Positions 9,108 to 17,119 of a DNA stretch of 64,000 bases are shown one piece after another. How positions within the stretch are numbered: position 1 is the first letter of the stretch; each line of letters starts with the position of its first letter. The stretch comes from Planctomycetota bacterium. Lineage in GTDB: Bacteria; Planctomycetota; PLA2. The position numbers were made by a program, and so were the translations under genes. The stretch spans positions 68,196 through 132,195 of the forward strand of contig JAJFFF010000043.1 of assembly GCA_021776785.1 (NCBI GenBank), given 5' to 3'. The notes under the pieces are model-generated. The model saw only the letters and a program-made list of their open reading frames with translations, was not told the DNA's origin and ran no database searches.

Positions 9108-9815
9108 TTAGGGCTGCGGCGTGTCTTTGTTTTGGTTGTGGCTAAAACGCATTTGGAGCAGCTCGACGCCAAGTGCGAATCCCATCGGTAGGTAGATGTA
9201 TGCCTTGGGAATGTGCTGCCCGAGTCCCTCGACGACGAGTGTGACGCCGATCGTGACGAGGAACGATAAGGCCAAGATCTTCAGCGACACTTGGCGTTGG
9301 ACGAAGTCCGCAATGGGTCCCGCGAACGCGAGTACGACGCCGAACGAAACCAACACCGCTGTGTAAATGACGAAGAGGTTGTCGGTCAGTCCGACCGCGG
9401 TGATCACGGAATCGACGGAGAACACGATGTCGAGCAGGATGATTTGGGAAACGATCGATGACGCGACCGCGTACGTTTCGTTGCCGCCCAAACGCCCGGC
9501 GGGTCGGCTCTCCACGACATGATGAATCTCTTTTACCGCCTTGTAGAGAAGAAAGCCTCCGCCCAGCAGCAAGATCAGCTGTTTCCAGCTCAGCCCCCAC
9601 AAGACCGGTTCGCTCAACTGGACGACATACGATGCGCCAAGCAGGAGAAGACAACGCGCCAGGAACGCAATCCCAAGGCCGAGCAAACGAGCTCGCCGGC
9701 GTTCCTCAGGCGGTAGTCGATCCGTGAGGATTGAGATCAACAAGATGTTGTCGATCCCGAGAACTACCTCGAGCCCGACAAGAAGCGCAAAAGTCGCTAA
9801 GAGATTGAAGTCCAC
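9108..9815 (-). CDS. TerC family integral membrane protein (tellurium resistance/Mn-homeostasis family)
   Basis: 235 aa from the preferred GTG at 9815 (VDFNLLATFALL), which has GGGA seven bases upstream; the ORF track starts 15 codons earlier at another GTG (9860). It has about seven hydrophobic segments and the two acidic signatures of the TerC family: LEVVLGIDNILLISIL near the N-terminus and LLDIVFSVDSVITAVGL in the middle. Family members such as Alx and MeeY export manganese or support metalation of secreted proteins; the specific role here is not visible. The gene is bracketed by inverted palindromic repeat arrays. I looked for a yybP-ykoY manganese riboswitch upstream and saw none. Confidence 0.92.
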   Translation of the reverse strand: MDFNLLATFALLVGLEVVLGIDNILLISILTDRLPPEERRRARLLGLGIAFLARCLLLLGASYVVQLSEPVLWGLSWKQLILLLGGGFLLYKAVKEIHHVVESRPAGRLGGNETYAVASSIVSQIILLDIVFSVDSVITAVGLTDNLFVIYTAVLVSFGVVLAFAGPIADFVQRQVSLKILALSFLVTIGVTLVVEGLGQHIPKAYIYLPMGFALGVELLQMRFSHNQNKDTPQP

Positions 9816-9890
9816 GTCGATTCCCAGCGGCGCACAAACGCCGAACGGTGAGTAGGACACAAACCCGCCCCGCGCTCAACAGTCTGAACC

Positions 9891-9919
9891 TCGAAACTTC
9901 GGGCGTATCCAAGTTTCGA
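9891..9919 (-). promoter_or_regulatory. 9-bp inverted repeat upstream of terC
   Basis: TCGAAACTT and AAGTTTCGA form a perfect 9-bp stem around an 11-nt loop, 31 bp upstream of the ORF-track start of terC. It is distinct from the adjacent repeat units and could be an operator or a leader hairpin. No U-tract follows on the terC strand. Confidence 0.4.
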
Positions 9920-10000
9920 AAAGCGGCGAAGGTCAACAAAACGCCCAGGATCATCCAAGGTCAAGCGAAAGAAAACGCGCCAACGCCGCCCAAAAATCAA

Positions 10001-10450
10001 CAGGCCCACGCCGCCAGAGGCAACAAAGAGCATCCGAGGGCGGCGCCAAACCAAACGAACGTCAAAGCCTCAACATCGTGAGACGTTGAGCAGAAAGACA
10101 CGGGCCATAAACACAGGCCCACGCCGCCAGAGGCGTCAGCAAGCATCCGAATTGATGCCAAACCAAACGAACATCAAAGCATCAACGTCGTCAGACGTGG
10201 AGCAGAAGCCATAAACACAGGGCCCACGCCGCCAGAGGCGACAAAGAGCATCCGAATTGGTGCCAAACCAAACAAACGTCAAAGCCTCAACGTCGTCAGA
10301 CGTGGAGCAGAAAGACACTGGCCATATACACAGCGCCCACGCCGCCAGAGGCGTCAGCAAGCATCCGAATTGGTGCCAAACCAAACGAACGTCAAAGCTT
10401 CAACATCGTCAGATGTTGAGCCAATAAACACCGTCGAGCAGAAAGACACC
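10001..10450 (-). repeat. Right palindromic repeat array (about four units, 105-113 bp period), inverted relative to the left array
   Basis: Four hairpin copies centre at 10069-10090, 10181-10202, 10286-10307 and 10399-10420, with periods of 112, 105 and 113 bp. Read on the minus strand each unit has the order seen in the left array: CTCAACATC hairpin, GGTTTGGCACCAATTCGGATGC, CGCCTCTGGCGG palindrome, GGGCCTGTGTTTATGGCCC palindrome. One stem pair changes from A-T to G-C in two copies and to G-T in a third, which preserves pairing. The array fills most of the 600-bp gap between terC and the gene at 10464; the rest of that gap (9861-10000) holds only the hairpin at 9891. Confidence 0.9.
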
Positions 10451-10463
10451 GACAAGCACGCCC

Positions 10464-10877
10464 CTAGGGCATGATGACTTTGGCAACGCGCTCGCCCGTT
10501 TCCGAGACAAGCAGCACTTCCACGTCGCGTGCGCCGACCGGAAGTATGCCCTCGATTTCGAGTTCGGTGCTTACCCCGTCCGCGTCAGTGAACTCGCCGT
10601 GCGTAGCTTTCTCGCACGCGCTGAGTTGGCGGATCGTCTGGCGTTTGCCGTTTAGGTGATACGCCAACGTTGCGTGACTCACCGCGCCCGCGCAGCGAAG
10701 ACGCACGCGCACTCGTTGACCGGTTTCGAGTTTGGTAACCGACACTTCCGGCTCGCCCTGGACCACCGCGAGTGTGGGTTGGTCGGGCGGAGTCGCTTGC
10801 GGTTCGACTTGCCGCGAGCGCAGCGCGAAGGCGAGCAATGCGCCCGCGATCACAAGGGTAATGACGTATCGATACAT
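10464..10877 (-). CDS. Small membrane-anchored hypothetical protein
   Basis: 137 aa. An N-terminal signal or anchor (YVITLVIAGALLAFAL) is followed by a ~110-residue extracytoplasmic domain of alternating strands (VSVTKLETGQRVRVRLRCAG, THGEFTDADG, EIEGILPVGARDVEVLLVSE), suggesting an Ig-like beta-sandwich. No catalytic or metal-binding motif is seen and I do not recognise a family. It is an isolated minus-strand gene, and the right repeat array begins a few bases past its stop, so transcription of the gene could run into the array and then terC. Confidence refers to it being a gene. Confidence 0.6.
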   Translation of the reverse strand: MYRYVITLVIAGALLAFALRSRQVEPQATPPDQPTLAVVQGEPEVSVTKLETGQRVRVRLRCAGAVSHATLAYHLNGKRQTIRQLSACEKATHGEFTDADGVSTELEIEGILPVGARDVEVLLVSETGERVAKVIMP

Positions 10878-11124
10878 CCGGTCAAACTGGGCCCGTAAAG
10901 CGGGCTATCCACTAACTATACGCTTGGACCGGGCTGAGATGTGGTTCAAGTGGTCGAATCTGCCGCGGACTCGATCGCGCGGTCGTTACGGTTTGACCCG
11001 TAAGGACTTAGGGGCAGCGGCCTTGTCTCATCGTTGGCTCCGGTTGCGCGCCATTCGTCGGGATCGCCGGCAGGCGCGAAACGCGCGGCTTGCGCCCTTG
11101 GTCGACGGCTTCGGCAGCCGACGG

Positions 11125-13080
11125 CTAAGCGGTGTCGCCGAACTGGAGCTGGTAGAGCCGGCGGTAGACCGACTTTTGGCCCATGAGTTCTTCGTGGGAT
11201 CCAATCTCGACGATCTTGCCCTCGGCCATCACGCAGATCTTGTCGGCGTGCTGAATCGTCGAGAGGCGGTGCGCGATGACCAACGTCGTGCGCCCCTCCA
11301 TCAAGTTGGTGAGCGCCTCCTGAACCGCGTGCTCGCTCTCGGTGTCGAGGCTGCTGGTCGCCTCGTCGAGGATCAAGATCTTGGGATCGCGGAGGAGTGC
11401 GCGCGCAATCGTCACGCGCTGGCATTGCCCGCCGCTGAAGTTCGCGCCGCGTTCGCCGACGATCGTGTCGTAGCCGCGCGGCAGCGTCTCGATGAATTCG
11501 TGGATGTAGGCGGCGCGGGCGGCGTCCTCGACCTGCTCGTGCGTAGCGTTCGCTCGACCGTACGCGATGTTCTCCCGCACGCTGGTGTTAAAGAGGAACG
11601 GCTCCTGCGTCACGATCGCAATGTTTTGCAGCAACGACTCGCGCTTGAACTCACGGATATCGGTGCCGTCGATCGTGATCATGCCCGCGTCGGGATCGTA
11701 AAAGCGCGGGACGAGGTTTACGAGCGTGGACTTACCCGCGCCCGAGTGACCGACGAGCGCGACGACTTGGCCGGACTTCACATCTAAGTTGATGTGATCC
11801 AGCACGCGGTCTTCGGAGTCGCGTCCGTTGTAGGCAAAGCTCACGTCCCAGAAACGGACGTCGCCCGTGACGCCATTCATCGCGACGGCGCCGGGCTTGT
11901 CGCGGCCGGACGACCGAAGGTCCATGAACTCGAACACGCGACCGGCACCCGCCAGGTGATCCACGATGTCGGTGTACGCGCGCGTGATCACCTTGCTGGG
12001 GCGATACATCTGCGCCATGAAAATGACGAACATCAACATGATGTCGGGCGGCATCGACCCGCCGCTACCGATGACGACGGCAGCGACAAACGTCACCAAA
12101 ACCATGGTTAGGTTGGTGATCAGCTCCATTTTGGCCCGCGTCCACGCCTTCGTGACGTCGGTCGCCATGGCGTCGCGCGCGAACTCTTGGTTGCGGGTCG
12201 TGTACTGGGCAACCTTGGCTTTTTCCAAGCCAAAGGCCTTCACGACGCGGATGCCCGAAAACATCTGCACCATCGATTCGGTGACGCGCCCGATCGTGCG
12301 CTGCCGGACGCGCGCGCGACGGTGCACCTTCTTCGCCTGACGCCGCACCGACATCATGATGCCGGTCAAGAAAAACACCATGACGAACACAAACCACCAG
12401 CGGATCTGCATCAGAATCCACATCGGGCCAATCAGCAGCAGCGGTTGTTGCACGATGGGGCCGGTCATCGTCTGCAGGCAGACGGTCGCCGAGGTCACAT
12501 CGTTGCTCATGCGCGTGATGAGTTCGCCGCGCTTTTGCTCGTTGTAGAACGCGAGCGGCTGATCGAGCAGATTCGTGAGCAATTTGACACGAAGGGATAC
12601 GAGGATCCGGACCACGAGCAAGGACCGGAAATACATCTGCCCGAAATTCGAGATCGCGGCAAACAGCGAGATGATTAAAAACAGCAGCGTGACTGTGGCG
12701 AGCGTCGCGACTTGCGCGCGATGCGTGGCGTTGCCCTGGATGTTGAACGTCGCGATAAACCAGGAGTCCATCGAGTCCAAAAAGGCGTCGACCTTTTTGA
12801 GCATCGGGTTGCGCGACTCGCCGCTTTGGGTGAGCGTCCGCACCACGGCGTCACCGCCGAGTTTCTCTTTGACCTCGTCGCTCGCCTCCTCGACAAAGAT
12901 CCGGAGCATCGGATAGGCGAGCGCTACGCGCCCGGTCATCGTGGCGGCGTAGATCGTGGAGCACACCACCATCGCCAGCACAACCGGCGCGTGCGGAAGG
13001 AACGTGACGAGCAGACGACGGATGACATATCCGCTCTTCGTCAAAGGGTTCTCTTGTTGCTCCGGCATAAGTGGGGGCAT
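11125..13080 (-). CDS. ABC transporter with fused permease and ATPase (MsbA/lipid-exporter type)
   Basis: 651 aa half-transporter. Residues ~30-370 form a six-helix ABC type-1 exporter domain; residues ~400-640 form the ATPase, with Walker A GHSGAGKST, signature FSGGQCQRVTIARALL, Walker B ILILDEATSSLD and the H-loop AHRLSTIQHADKICVM. This domain order in one chain is that of MsbA and related homodimeric exporters of lipid A-core, lipids or drugs. The first periplasmic region is longer than in E. coli MsbA, with an inserted ~60-residue charged stretch (EEASDEVKEKLGGDAVVRTL). The substrate is not identifiable. The ATG at 13068 is an alternative start. Confidence 0.9.
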   Translation of the reverse strand: MPPLMPEQQENPLTKSGYVIRRLLVTFLPHAPVVLAMVVCSTIYAATMTGRVALAYPMLRIFVEEASDEVKEKLGGDAVVRTLTQSGESRNPMLKKVDAFLDSMDSWFIATFNIQGNATHRAQVATLATVTLLFLIISLFAAISNFGQMYFRSLLVVRILVSLRVKLLTNLLDQPLAFYNEQKRGELITRMSNDVTSATVCLQTMTGPIVQQPLLLIGPMWILMQIRWWFVFVMVFFLTGIMMSVRRQAKKVHRRARVRQRTIGRVTESMVQMFSGIRVVKAFGLEKAKVAQYTTRNQEFARDAMATDVTKAWTRAKMELITNLTMVLVTFVAAVVIGSGGSMPPDIMLMFVIFMAQMYRPSKVITRAYTDIVDHLAGAGRVFEFMDLRSSGRDKPGAVAMNGVTGDVRFWDVSFAYNGRDSEDRVLDHINLDVKSGQVVALVGHSGAGKSTLVNLVPRFYDPDAGMITIDGTDIREFKRESLLQNIAIVTQEPFLFNTSVRENIAYGRANATHEQVEDAARAAYIHEFIETLPRGYDTIVGERGANFSGGQCQRVTIARALLRDPKILILDEATSSLDTESEHAVQEALTNLMEGRTTLVIAHRLSTIQHADKICVMAEGKIVEIGSHEELMGQKSVYRRLYQLQFGDTA

Positions 13081-13153
13081 GGGCCGGCGGCGATTCTACT
13101 CAGGCAAACGTCCCGACGCACCGTCCCCGTCCAGCCCTCCTATAGATCGGTCG

Positions 13154-13189
13154 CTGGATCTCGTCCAGACCGTCCCCATTCGGGGACGG
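13154..13189. promoter_or_regulatory. Two adjacent inverted repeats between the divergent ABC exporter and EF-G-like genes
   Basis: CTGGA-TCTCG-TCCAG is followed directly by CCGTCCCC-ATTC-GGGGACGG, a perfect 8-bp stem. The GGGGACGG palindrome resembles short REP-type sequences associated with RAYT transposases, or could be an operator. Nothing else is recognisable in the 292-bp divergent gap apart from an AT-rich stretch near 13260-13280 that may hold the promoter for the EF-G-like gene. Confidence 0.4.
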
Positions 13190-13372
13190 CTCGTTTGGCC
13201 AGGGCAGCCGGTTCCATAGGATCGCCCTTGACCCTCCGCGGGCGGCCCAGTATCGTCAATTTTTCCCTAATTTATCGGAATTTGCGGCGTTTGGCGGCCC
13301 GGCCGAATGCGCGCCAGGGCGTCGGAAACCAGCCGCGTCCCGGGCGGGCCGGCGGGCTGTGAGGAGGAGCTC

Positions 13373-15361
13373 ATGGCTGTAGCGGACACCAGAAACCTAA
13401 CCCTTGTCGGTCACGGCGGGGCGGGGAAGACGACGCTCACTGAGGCGATCCTCTTCAAGGCCGGCATGGTCAACCGCCAGGGCACGATCACCGCCAAGAA
13501 TACGGTCAGCGACTTTGGCGAGGATGAACAAGAGCGTGGGCACTCGATCGACCCCGTGACGTTGTTTGCGGACTGGAAGGGCAAGCGTGTCCAGATCGTG
13601 GACGCTCCGGGCTACCCGGATTTCTTGGCGCACGCGCTCCGCGGCCTCGACGCCGCGGACTGCGCGCTCTTAGTCGTCAACGCGTACGACGGTGTCGCGC
13701 TCAACACGCGGCGTCTCTGGGCGGCGACTCAAAACCGCGGGATCCCGACGCTTGTGATCATCAACCGTTGCGAGGCCGACAACATCGACGTCGACAAGGT
13801 GCGCGCCGATGTGGCCGACATGTGCGGTCCGCGGGCGCAGTGGCTGACGGTTCCCGACGCGTGGGGTTCGTCCATGACATGCGTCAACACGATCTTTGAA
13901 GATGCTGGTCTTAAAGAAAAGTTCGTGGAAGCGGCCGTCGAAGCGGACGAGGGACTCATGGAGAAGTACCTCGAAGCCGGCGAACTGAGCGACGACGAAT
14001 TACGCAGGGCGATCCCGATCGCCCTGCGCGAAAACACGCTGGTTCCGATCTTCTCTGTGTCCGCCGAAAAGTGTCTCGGCATCGCGAAGCTCCTCGACTT
14101 CGTCACCGACTATTGCCCGACGCCGATGGACCGCAAGATTCACGACGCCGACGGAAACGAAGTCGCCTTAGCTCCCGACGCGCCGCCGCTTGCACTGTGC
14201 TTCAAAGTGACGTTTGACCGCCAGGCGGGACGCGTGGCGTTTTTGCGCATGCTCTCGGGGTCGATGCGTTCGGGCGACCAAATGGTTTTGGCCCGCACCG
14301 GCGAATCGGTGAAAGTCGGCCATACCTCGCAATATCAGGGCAGCCAGAAGGTCGATATCCCCGAAGCCAAGATGGGTGACTTCTTCTCGCTCGTCAAAGT
14401 CGATTCGATCGAGATCGGCGACGTTTTGCACTCCTCGGACAATCCGACGACGTTTCGGCCGCGGCAGCTCCCCAACCCGATGGTCGGGTTGGCGATTTTG
14501 GCGAAGACGCGGGGCGACGAAACGAAACTGGCGCGCGAATTGGAGCGGATCAAGGGGTCCGATCCGGGCCTTGTGGTTGAGCGCGACGCGTCCACCCACG
14601 AACTCGTGGTGCGCGGACTCTCGACGCTGCATGTCGACATCGCATTGCGTCGTATGGCGGCGGCCGGCGTCGAAGTCGACACGTCGATCCCGAAGGTTCC
14701 GTACTTAGAATCGATCTCGACCAAGGCCGAGGGGCACTACCGTCACAAGAAACAATCGGGCGGTTCAGGACAGTTCGGCGAGGTCTACTTGCGGATCGAG
14801 CCGTTGGAGCGCGGCGCCGAAGATCCGCTGGAGTTCGTCAACAAGACGGTGGGCGCTTCGATTCCAAGGCAGTTCATGCCGGCCGTCGAAAAGGGCGTGC
14901 GACAGCAGATGGCGGATGGCGTCATCGCCGGGTTCCCGGTGATCGATGTGCGGGTGGAGGTGTATGACGGCAAGCACCACGATGTGGACAGCAAAGAAAT
15001 CGCGTTCATCATCGCCGGCCGAAAAGCGTTCGCGCTCGCATTCGAAGCGGCGAAGCCGGTCTTGCTCGAGCCCGTCGCCAATATCGAGATCGAGATCCCG
15101 AGTGAGTTCATGGGCGACATCACAAGCGACCTCAACACACGTCGCGCCCGCATCCAGGGGATGGAAGTCTTAGGTGAGATGCAGCTCATCAAGGCGCAGG
15201 CGCCGTTGAGCGAGATGCAGACGTATTCCACTCAACTCCGCAGCATCACCGGCGGACGCGGCGCGTTCTCGATGGAGTTTAGCCACTACGACGCGGTGCC
15301 GGGCGGTGAGACCCAAAAGATCATCGCGCGGGCCAAGGCGGAAGCGGCCAGCGGCGACTGA
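13373..15361 (+). CDS. Elongation factor G-like translational GTPase (EF-G2 type)
   Basis: 662 aa from the ATG at 13373, preceded by a strong GAGGAGGAG ribosome site; the 22 upstream codons in the ORF track are rejected. The G1 P-loop reads GHGGAGKTTLTEAIL, where canonical EF-G has AHIDAGKTT; G3 is DAPGYPDF and G4 is INRCEAD, an unusual NKxD variant. Domains II-V of EF-G follow, including the domain IV hallmark region (GSGQFGEVYLRIEP) and the C-terminal GRGAFSMEF. This shorter paralogue, known from several phyla, is usually not the main translocase. Its substitutions suggest a specialised ribosome-related role. It lies alone, facing the methyltransferase gene. Confidence 0.9.
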   Translation: MAVADTRNLTLVGHGGAGKTTLTEAILFKAGMVNRQGTITAKNTVSDFGEDEQERGHSIDPVTLFADWKGKRVQIVDAPGYPDFLAHALRGLDAADCALLVVNAYDGVALNTRRLWAATQNRGIPTLVIINRCEADNIDVDKVRADVADMCGPRAQWLTVPDAWGSSMTCVNTIFEDAGLKEKFVEAAVEADEGLMEKYLEAGELSDDELRRAIPIALRENTLVPIFSVSAEKCLGIAKLLDFVTDYCPTPMDRKIHDADGNEVALAPDAPPLALCFKVTFDRQAGRVAFLRMLSGSMRSGDQMVLARTGESVKVGHTSQYQGSQKVDIPEAKMGDFFSLVKVDSIEIGDVLHSSDNPTTFRPRQLPNPMVGLAILAKTRGDETKLARELERIKGSDPGLVVERDASTHELVVRGLSTLHVDIALRRMAAAGVEVDTSIPKVPYLESISTKAEGHYRHKKQSGGSGQFGEVYLRIEPLERGAEDPLEFVNKTVGASIPRQFMPAVEKGVRQQMADGVIAGFPVIDVRVEVYDGKHHDVDSKEIAFIIAGRKAFALAFEAAKPVLLEPVANIEIEIPSEFMGDITSDLNTRRARIQGMEVLGEMQLIKAQAPLSEMQTYSTQLRSITGGRGAFSMEFSHYDAVPGGETQKIIARAKAEAASGD

Positions 15362-15380
15362 GTCATTTAAGTCACTTCAT

Positions 15381-15421
15381 AAATGACGTAACCTGTTTGC
15401 TGAAAATAGGTTACGTCATTT
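15381..15421. terminator. 14-bp perfect hairpin between convergent genes, overlapping the methyltransferase stop
   Basis: AAATGACGTAACCT and AGGTTACGTCATTT pair perfectly around a 13-nt loop. The right arm contains the stop codon of the minus-strand methyltransferase. A second partial repeat (GTCATTT at 15362) could compete with the left arm. There is no clean U-tract, so a bidirectional terminator is likely but a protein-binding palindrome is possible. Confidence 0.55.
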
Positions 15422-16271
15422 GCGTGCGGCGTGGCGCTTCCGCGCCGGAGGGCTGCGGCACCGCTGGGGCCTTCACGGCCACCTGCGGACGCTGCGCTGT
15501 CACCCAGAACACGTCGCTGAGCGGCACGTGGTCCATAAACCGGTTGCGCACCGTTTCGAAGCCGCACTTCGCGAGGAGACGAGCGGCGGTGTCCGGCGTG
15601 AAGTAGTAGAGGTGTTGCGGGAAAAAGTATCCCGACCAAGCGGCGCCGAGCACGCGCCGGTTCCACGAGCCGTAGTGGGGCACCTTGATAAACAGATGGC
15701 CACCCGGTCTTAGGACCTCGCGGACGCGTTTCAGCGCGCGGGTCGGGAACGGCTCGTGTTCGAGGTAGCTCATCAGCAAGACAGCGTCGTATCCATCCTT
15801 GTCCAACGGCACGTCGTGAATATGGCCCCGCTGAACGGTGGTGCGCCCCAGCCGGTGCGCTTCGCGGACCGCCCACGGCGAGATGTCCACGCCGTCGGCC
15901 GCAAACCCGAGGTCGCGCATCGCCTCGACCATAAAGCCGTCGCCGCAACCGACATCGAGAAACCGTCCGCCCGTGACAAACTGCGAGATCCGGCCGGCGA
16001 CCACGGTCTCGCGCGTCTTGCGCCGCAAGATCCCTTTGCCCCGCATGCCGCGCAAAACGCGGCGCAGGCTGCCCTCTTCGGCCCGCCTTGCCCCAGTCTG
16101 GAGGGGAGCGTGGGCGAACCAATCGTAGTTTTCGGCGATCGCCTCAGGCGTCGGCCGGGGATTGAGGTAGACGAGCGCGCAGCGATCACACTGCACCAGA
16201 TGCCAGGTCTGGTGGGTCATAACGGGTGTCGCCTCGCGGGCCCCGCAAAGATCACACGGCACGTGTTCCAT
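15411..16271 (-). CDS. Class I SAM-dependent methyltransferase with N-terminal zinc-ribbon
   Basis: 286 aa from the ATG at 16271 (MEHVPCDLCGAREATPV). The N-terminus has two cysteine pairs (CDLC and CDRC, about 20 residues apart) forming a zinc-ribbon, as in methyltransferases of sugar and polysaccharide pathways. A Rossmann methyltransferase core follows, with motif I FLDVGCGDGFMVEAM, an acidic residue at GVDIS, and the later motif LRPGGHLFIKVPH. The ORF track extends 160 codons upstream across the promoter region of the atp operon and is rejected. The substrate is unknown; sugar or lipid modification is inferred from the family pattern. It is divergent from the ATP synthase operon. Confidence 0.85.
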   Translation of the reverse strand: MEHVPCDLCGAREATPVMTHQTWHLVQCDRCALVYLNPRPTPEAIAENYDWFAHAPLQTGARRAEEGSLRRVLRGMRGKGILRRKTRETVVAGRISQFVTGGRFLDVGCGDGFMVEAMRDLGFAADGVDISPWAVREAHRLGRTTVQRGHIHDVPLDKDGYDAVLLMSYLEHEPFPTRALKRVREVLRPGGHLFIKVPHYGSWNRRVLGAAWSGYFFPQHLYYFTPDTAARLLAKCGFETVRNRFMDHVPLSDVFWVTAQRPQVAVKAPAVPQPSGAEAPRRTQMT

Positions 16272-16446
16272 ACGCCCCACCAATCTAACTGCTCTCACCC
16301 CTATCGCATCGGGAACGACGCGGCCTGGCGCTGCGAATTTGCCGCGCCGGAGACGACTTTGGGGGTTGCGCCTTAGGGGGGCCTGAGAGAGCCGCCAAGC
16401 GCCTCCAAAAGAGTCTCGAAACCGACCGGTCCACGCCCTCCATTCC

Positions 16447-16475
16447 TTGAGAGGGTCGGTTTGGACACGTATCCT
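16447..16475 (+). promoter_or_regulatory. Candidate sigma-70-type promoter of the atp operon
   Basis: TTGAGA and TATCCT are separated by 17 bp immediately upstream of the first atp gene. If used, transcription would start near 16482, leaving a very short leader to the GTG at 16491. This is a by-eye match only, with four of six bases in the -10. Confidence 0.3.
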
Positions 16476-16490
16476 CCCGGCGTTCACGGG

Positions 16491-16733
16491 GTGCTCGTTA
16501 TTTCCAAAAAGGCAGAACGGACGGAACGCCAGTACCTGCGCCACGCCGGGCTGGGAGTCCAACTCGGGGTTGCCATCGCGCTCTTCACCTTGCTCGGTGT
16601 GTGGGTTGACAAGAAGTTTCCCTCGACCGAACCCTTGTGGACGATCGTCGGCTTCTTGCTGGGCGCAACCGGCGGGATGACGAGCTTGATTTACGGCGTG
16701 CTGCGAAAGACCAAAACGAAACAAACGGACTGA
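16491..16733 (+). CDS. atpZ: AtpZ/AtpI-family F0F1 ATPase assembly protein
   Basis: 80 aa from the GTG at 16491 (LVISKKAERTERQYLRHAGLG); the ORF-track TTG at 16461 is the alternative. It has two membrane segments (GVQLGVAIALFTLLGVWVD and WTIVGFLLGATGGMTSLIYGV) separated by a short DKKFPS loop. This is the AtpZ pattern, in which small two-helix proteins are encoded first in atp operons and help c-ring assembly or Mg/Ca handling. The stop codon overlaps the ATG of the next gene by one base (TGATG), implying coupled translation. Assignment rests on hydropathy, the motif and operon position. Confidence 0.8.
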   Translation: MLVISKKAERTERQYLRHAGLGVQLGVAIALFTLLGVWVDKKFPSTEPLWTIVGFLLGATGGMTSLIYGVLRKTKTKQTD

Positions 16734-17119
16734 TGAAGAACATGATGACAACGGGGCTTTGGGCCGTCGGCGGGTTCGTCCTGCTGATCGCCGTCGCGTC
16801 GTCTCAGCTTTTGAAGTTCGACGGTCCGGGTTGGGCGGGCGTCGGAATCGGCGCGCTGGTCGGGCTGATTAACTTGGCGCTCGGCGGCTGGTTGCTCAAG
16901 CGCAACATCAAAGCTGGCGGCAATCCGATGACCGGCGTCGCCGGCGGATTTCTCGCACGCCTCTTTGTGTTGGCCGCACTCACGATTGTGTTTCAGCGCA
17001 CTGCGGCCGTCGATGCGACTGCGTTCGCGCTCGTGTTCATGATGTTCTTCTTCCTCTTCGTCGCGCTTGAGATCTACATGGTCGGCCGCGTAACGAACGA
17101 ACGGAGGGTCACGACCTGA
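16733..17119 (+). CDS. AtpI-like ATP synthase subunit I
   Basis: 128 aa with four predicted transmembrane helices (LWAVGGFVLLIAVASSQ, GVGIGALVGLINLALGGWLL, GGFLARLFVLAALTIVF, FALVFMMFFFLFVALEIYMVG). This is the topology of the ATP synthase I chain, a chaperone that helps assemble the c-ring and is not part of the final enzyme. The ATG shares one base with the atpZ stop, and its own TGA overlaps the atpB ATG in the same way. Sequence conservation in this family is weak, so the call depends mainly on topology and place in the operon. Confidence 0.78.
   Translation: MKNMMTTGLWAVGGFVLLIAVASSQLLKFDGPGWAGVGIGALVGLINLALGGWLLKRNIKAGGNPMTGVAGGFLARLFVLAALTIVFQRTAAVDATAFALVFMMFFFLFVALEIYMVGRVTNERRVTT

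Noticed and set aside
8871-9191. 106-aa plus-strand ORF over the left repeat array
   Set aside because: It runs from the repeats into the antisense of terC; no ribosome site and the frame changes after the first unit.
9861-10000. yybP-ykoY manganese riboswitch upstream of terC
   Set aside because: Often found before terC-type genes, but the conserved core bases are not seen; only a simple 9-bp hairpin is present.
10136-10384. 82-aa minus-strand ORF with a repeated peptide (CSTSDDVEAL...) inside the right repeat array
   Set aside because: Two of the three unit lengths (112 and 113 bp) are not multiples of three, so the frame is not kept across the array; the variation fits stem structure rather than codons.
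8880-10450. Integron attC sites or a CRISPR array
   Set aside because: No integrase or cas genes, no attC core sites (RYYYAAC/GTTRRRY) in the right places, and no variable unique spacers between constant short repeats.
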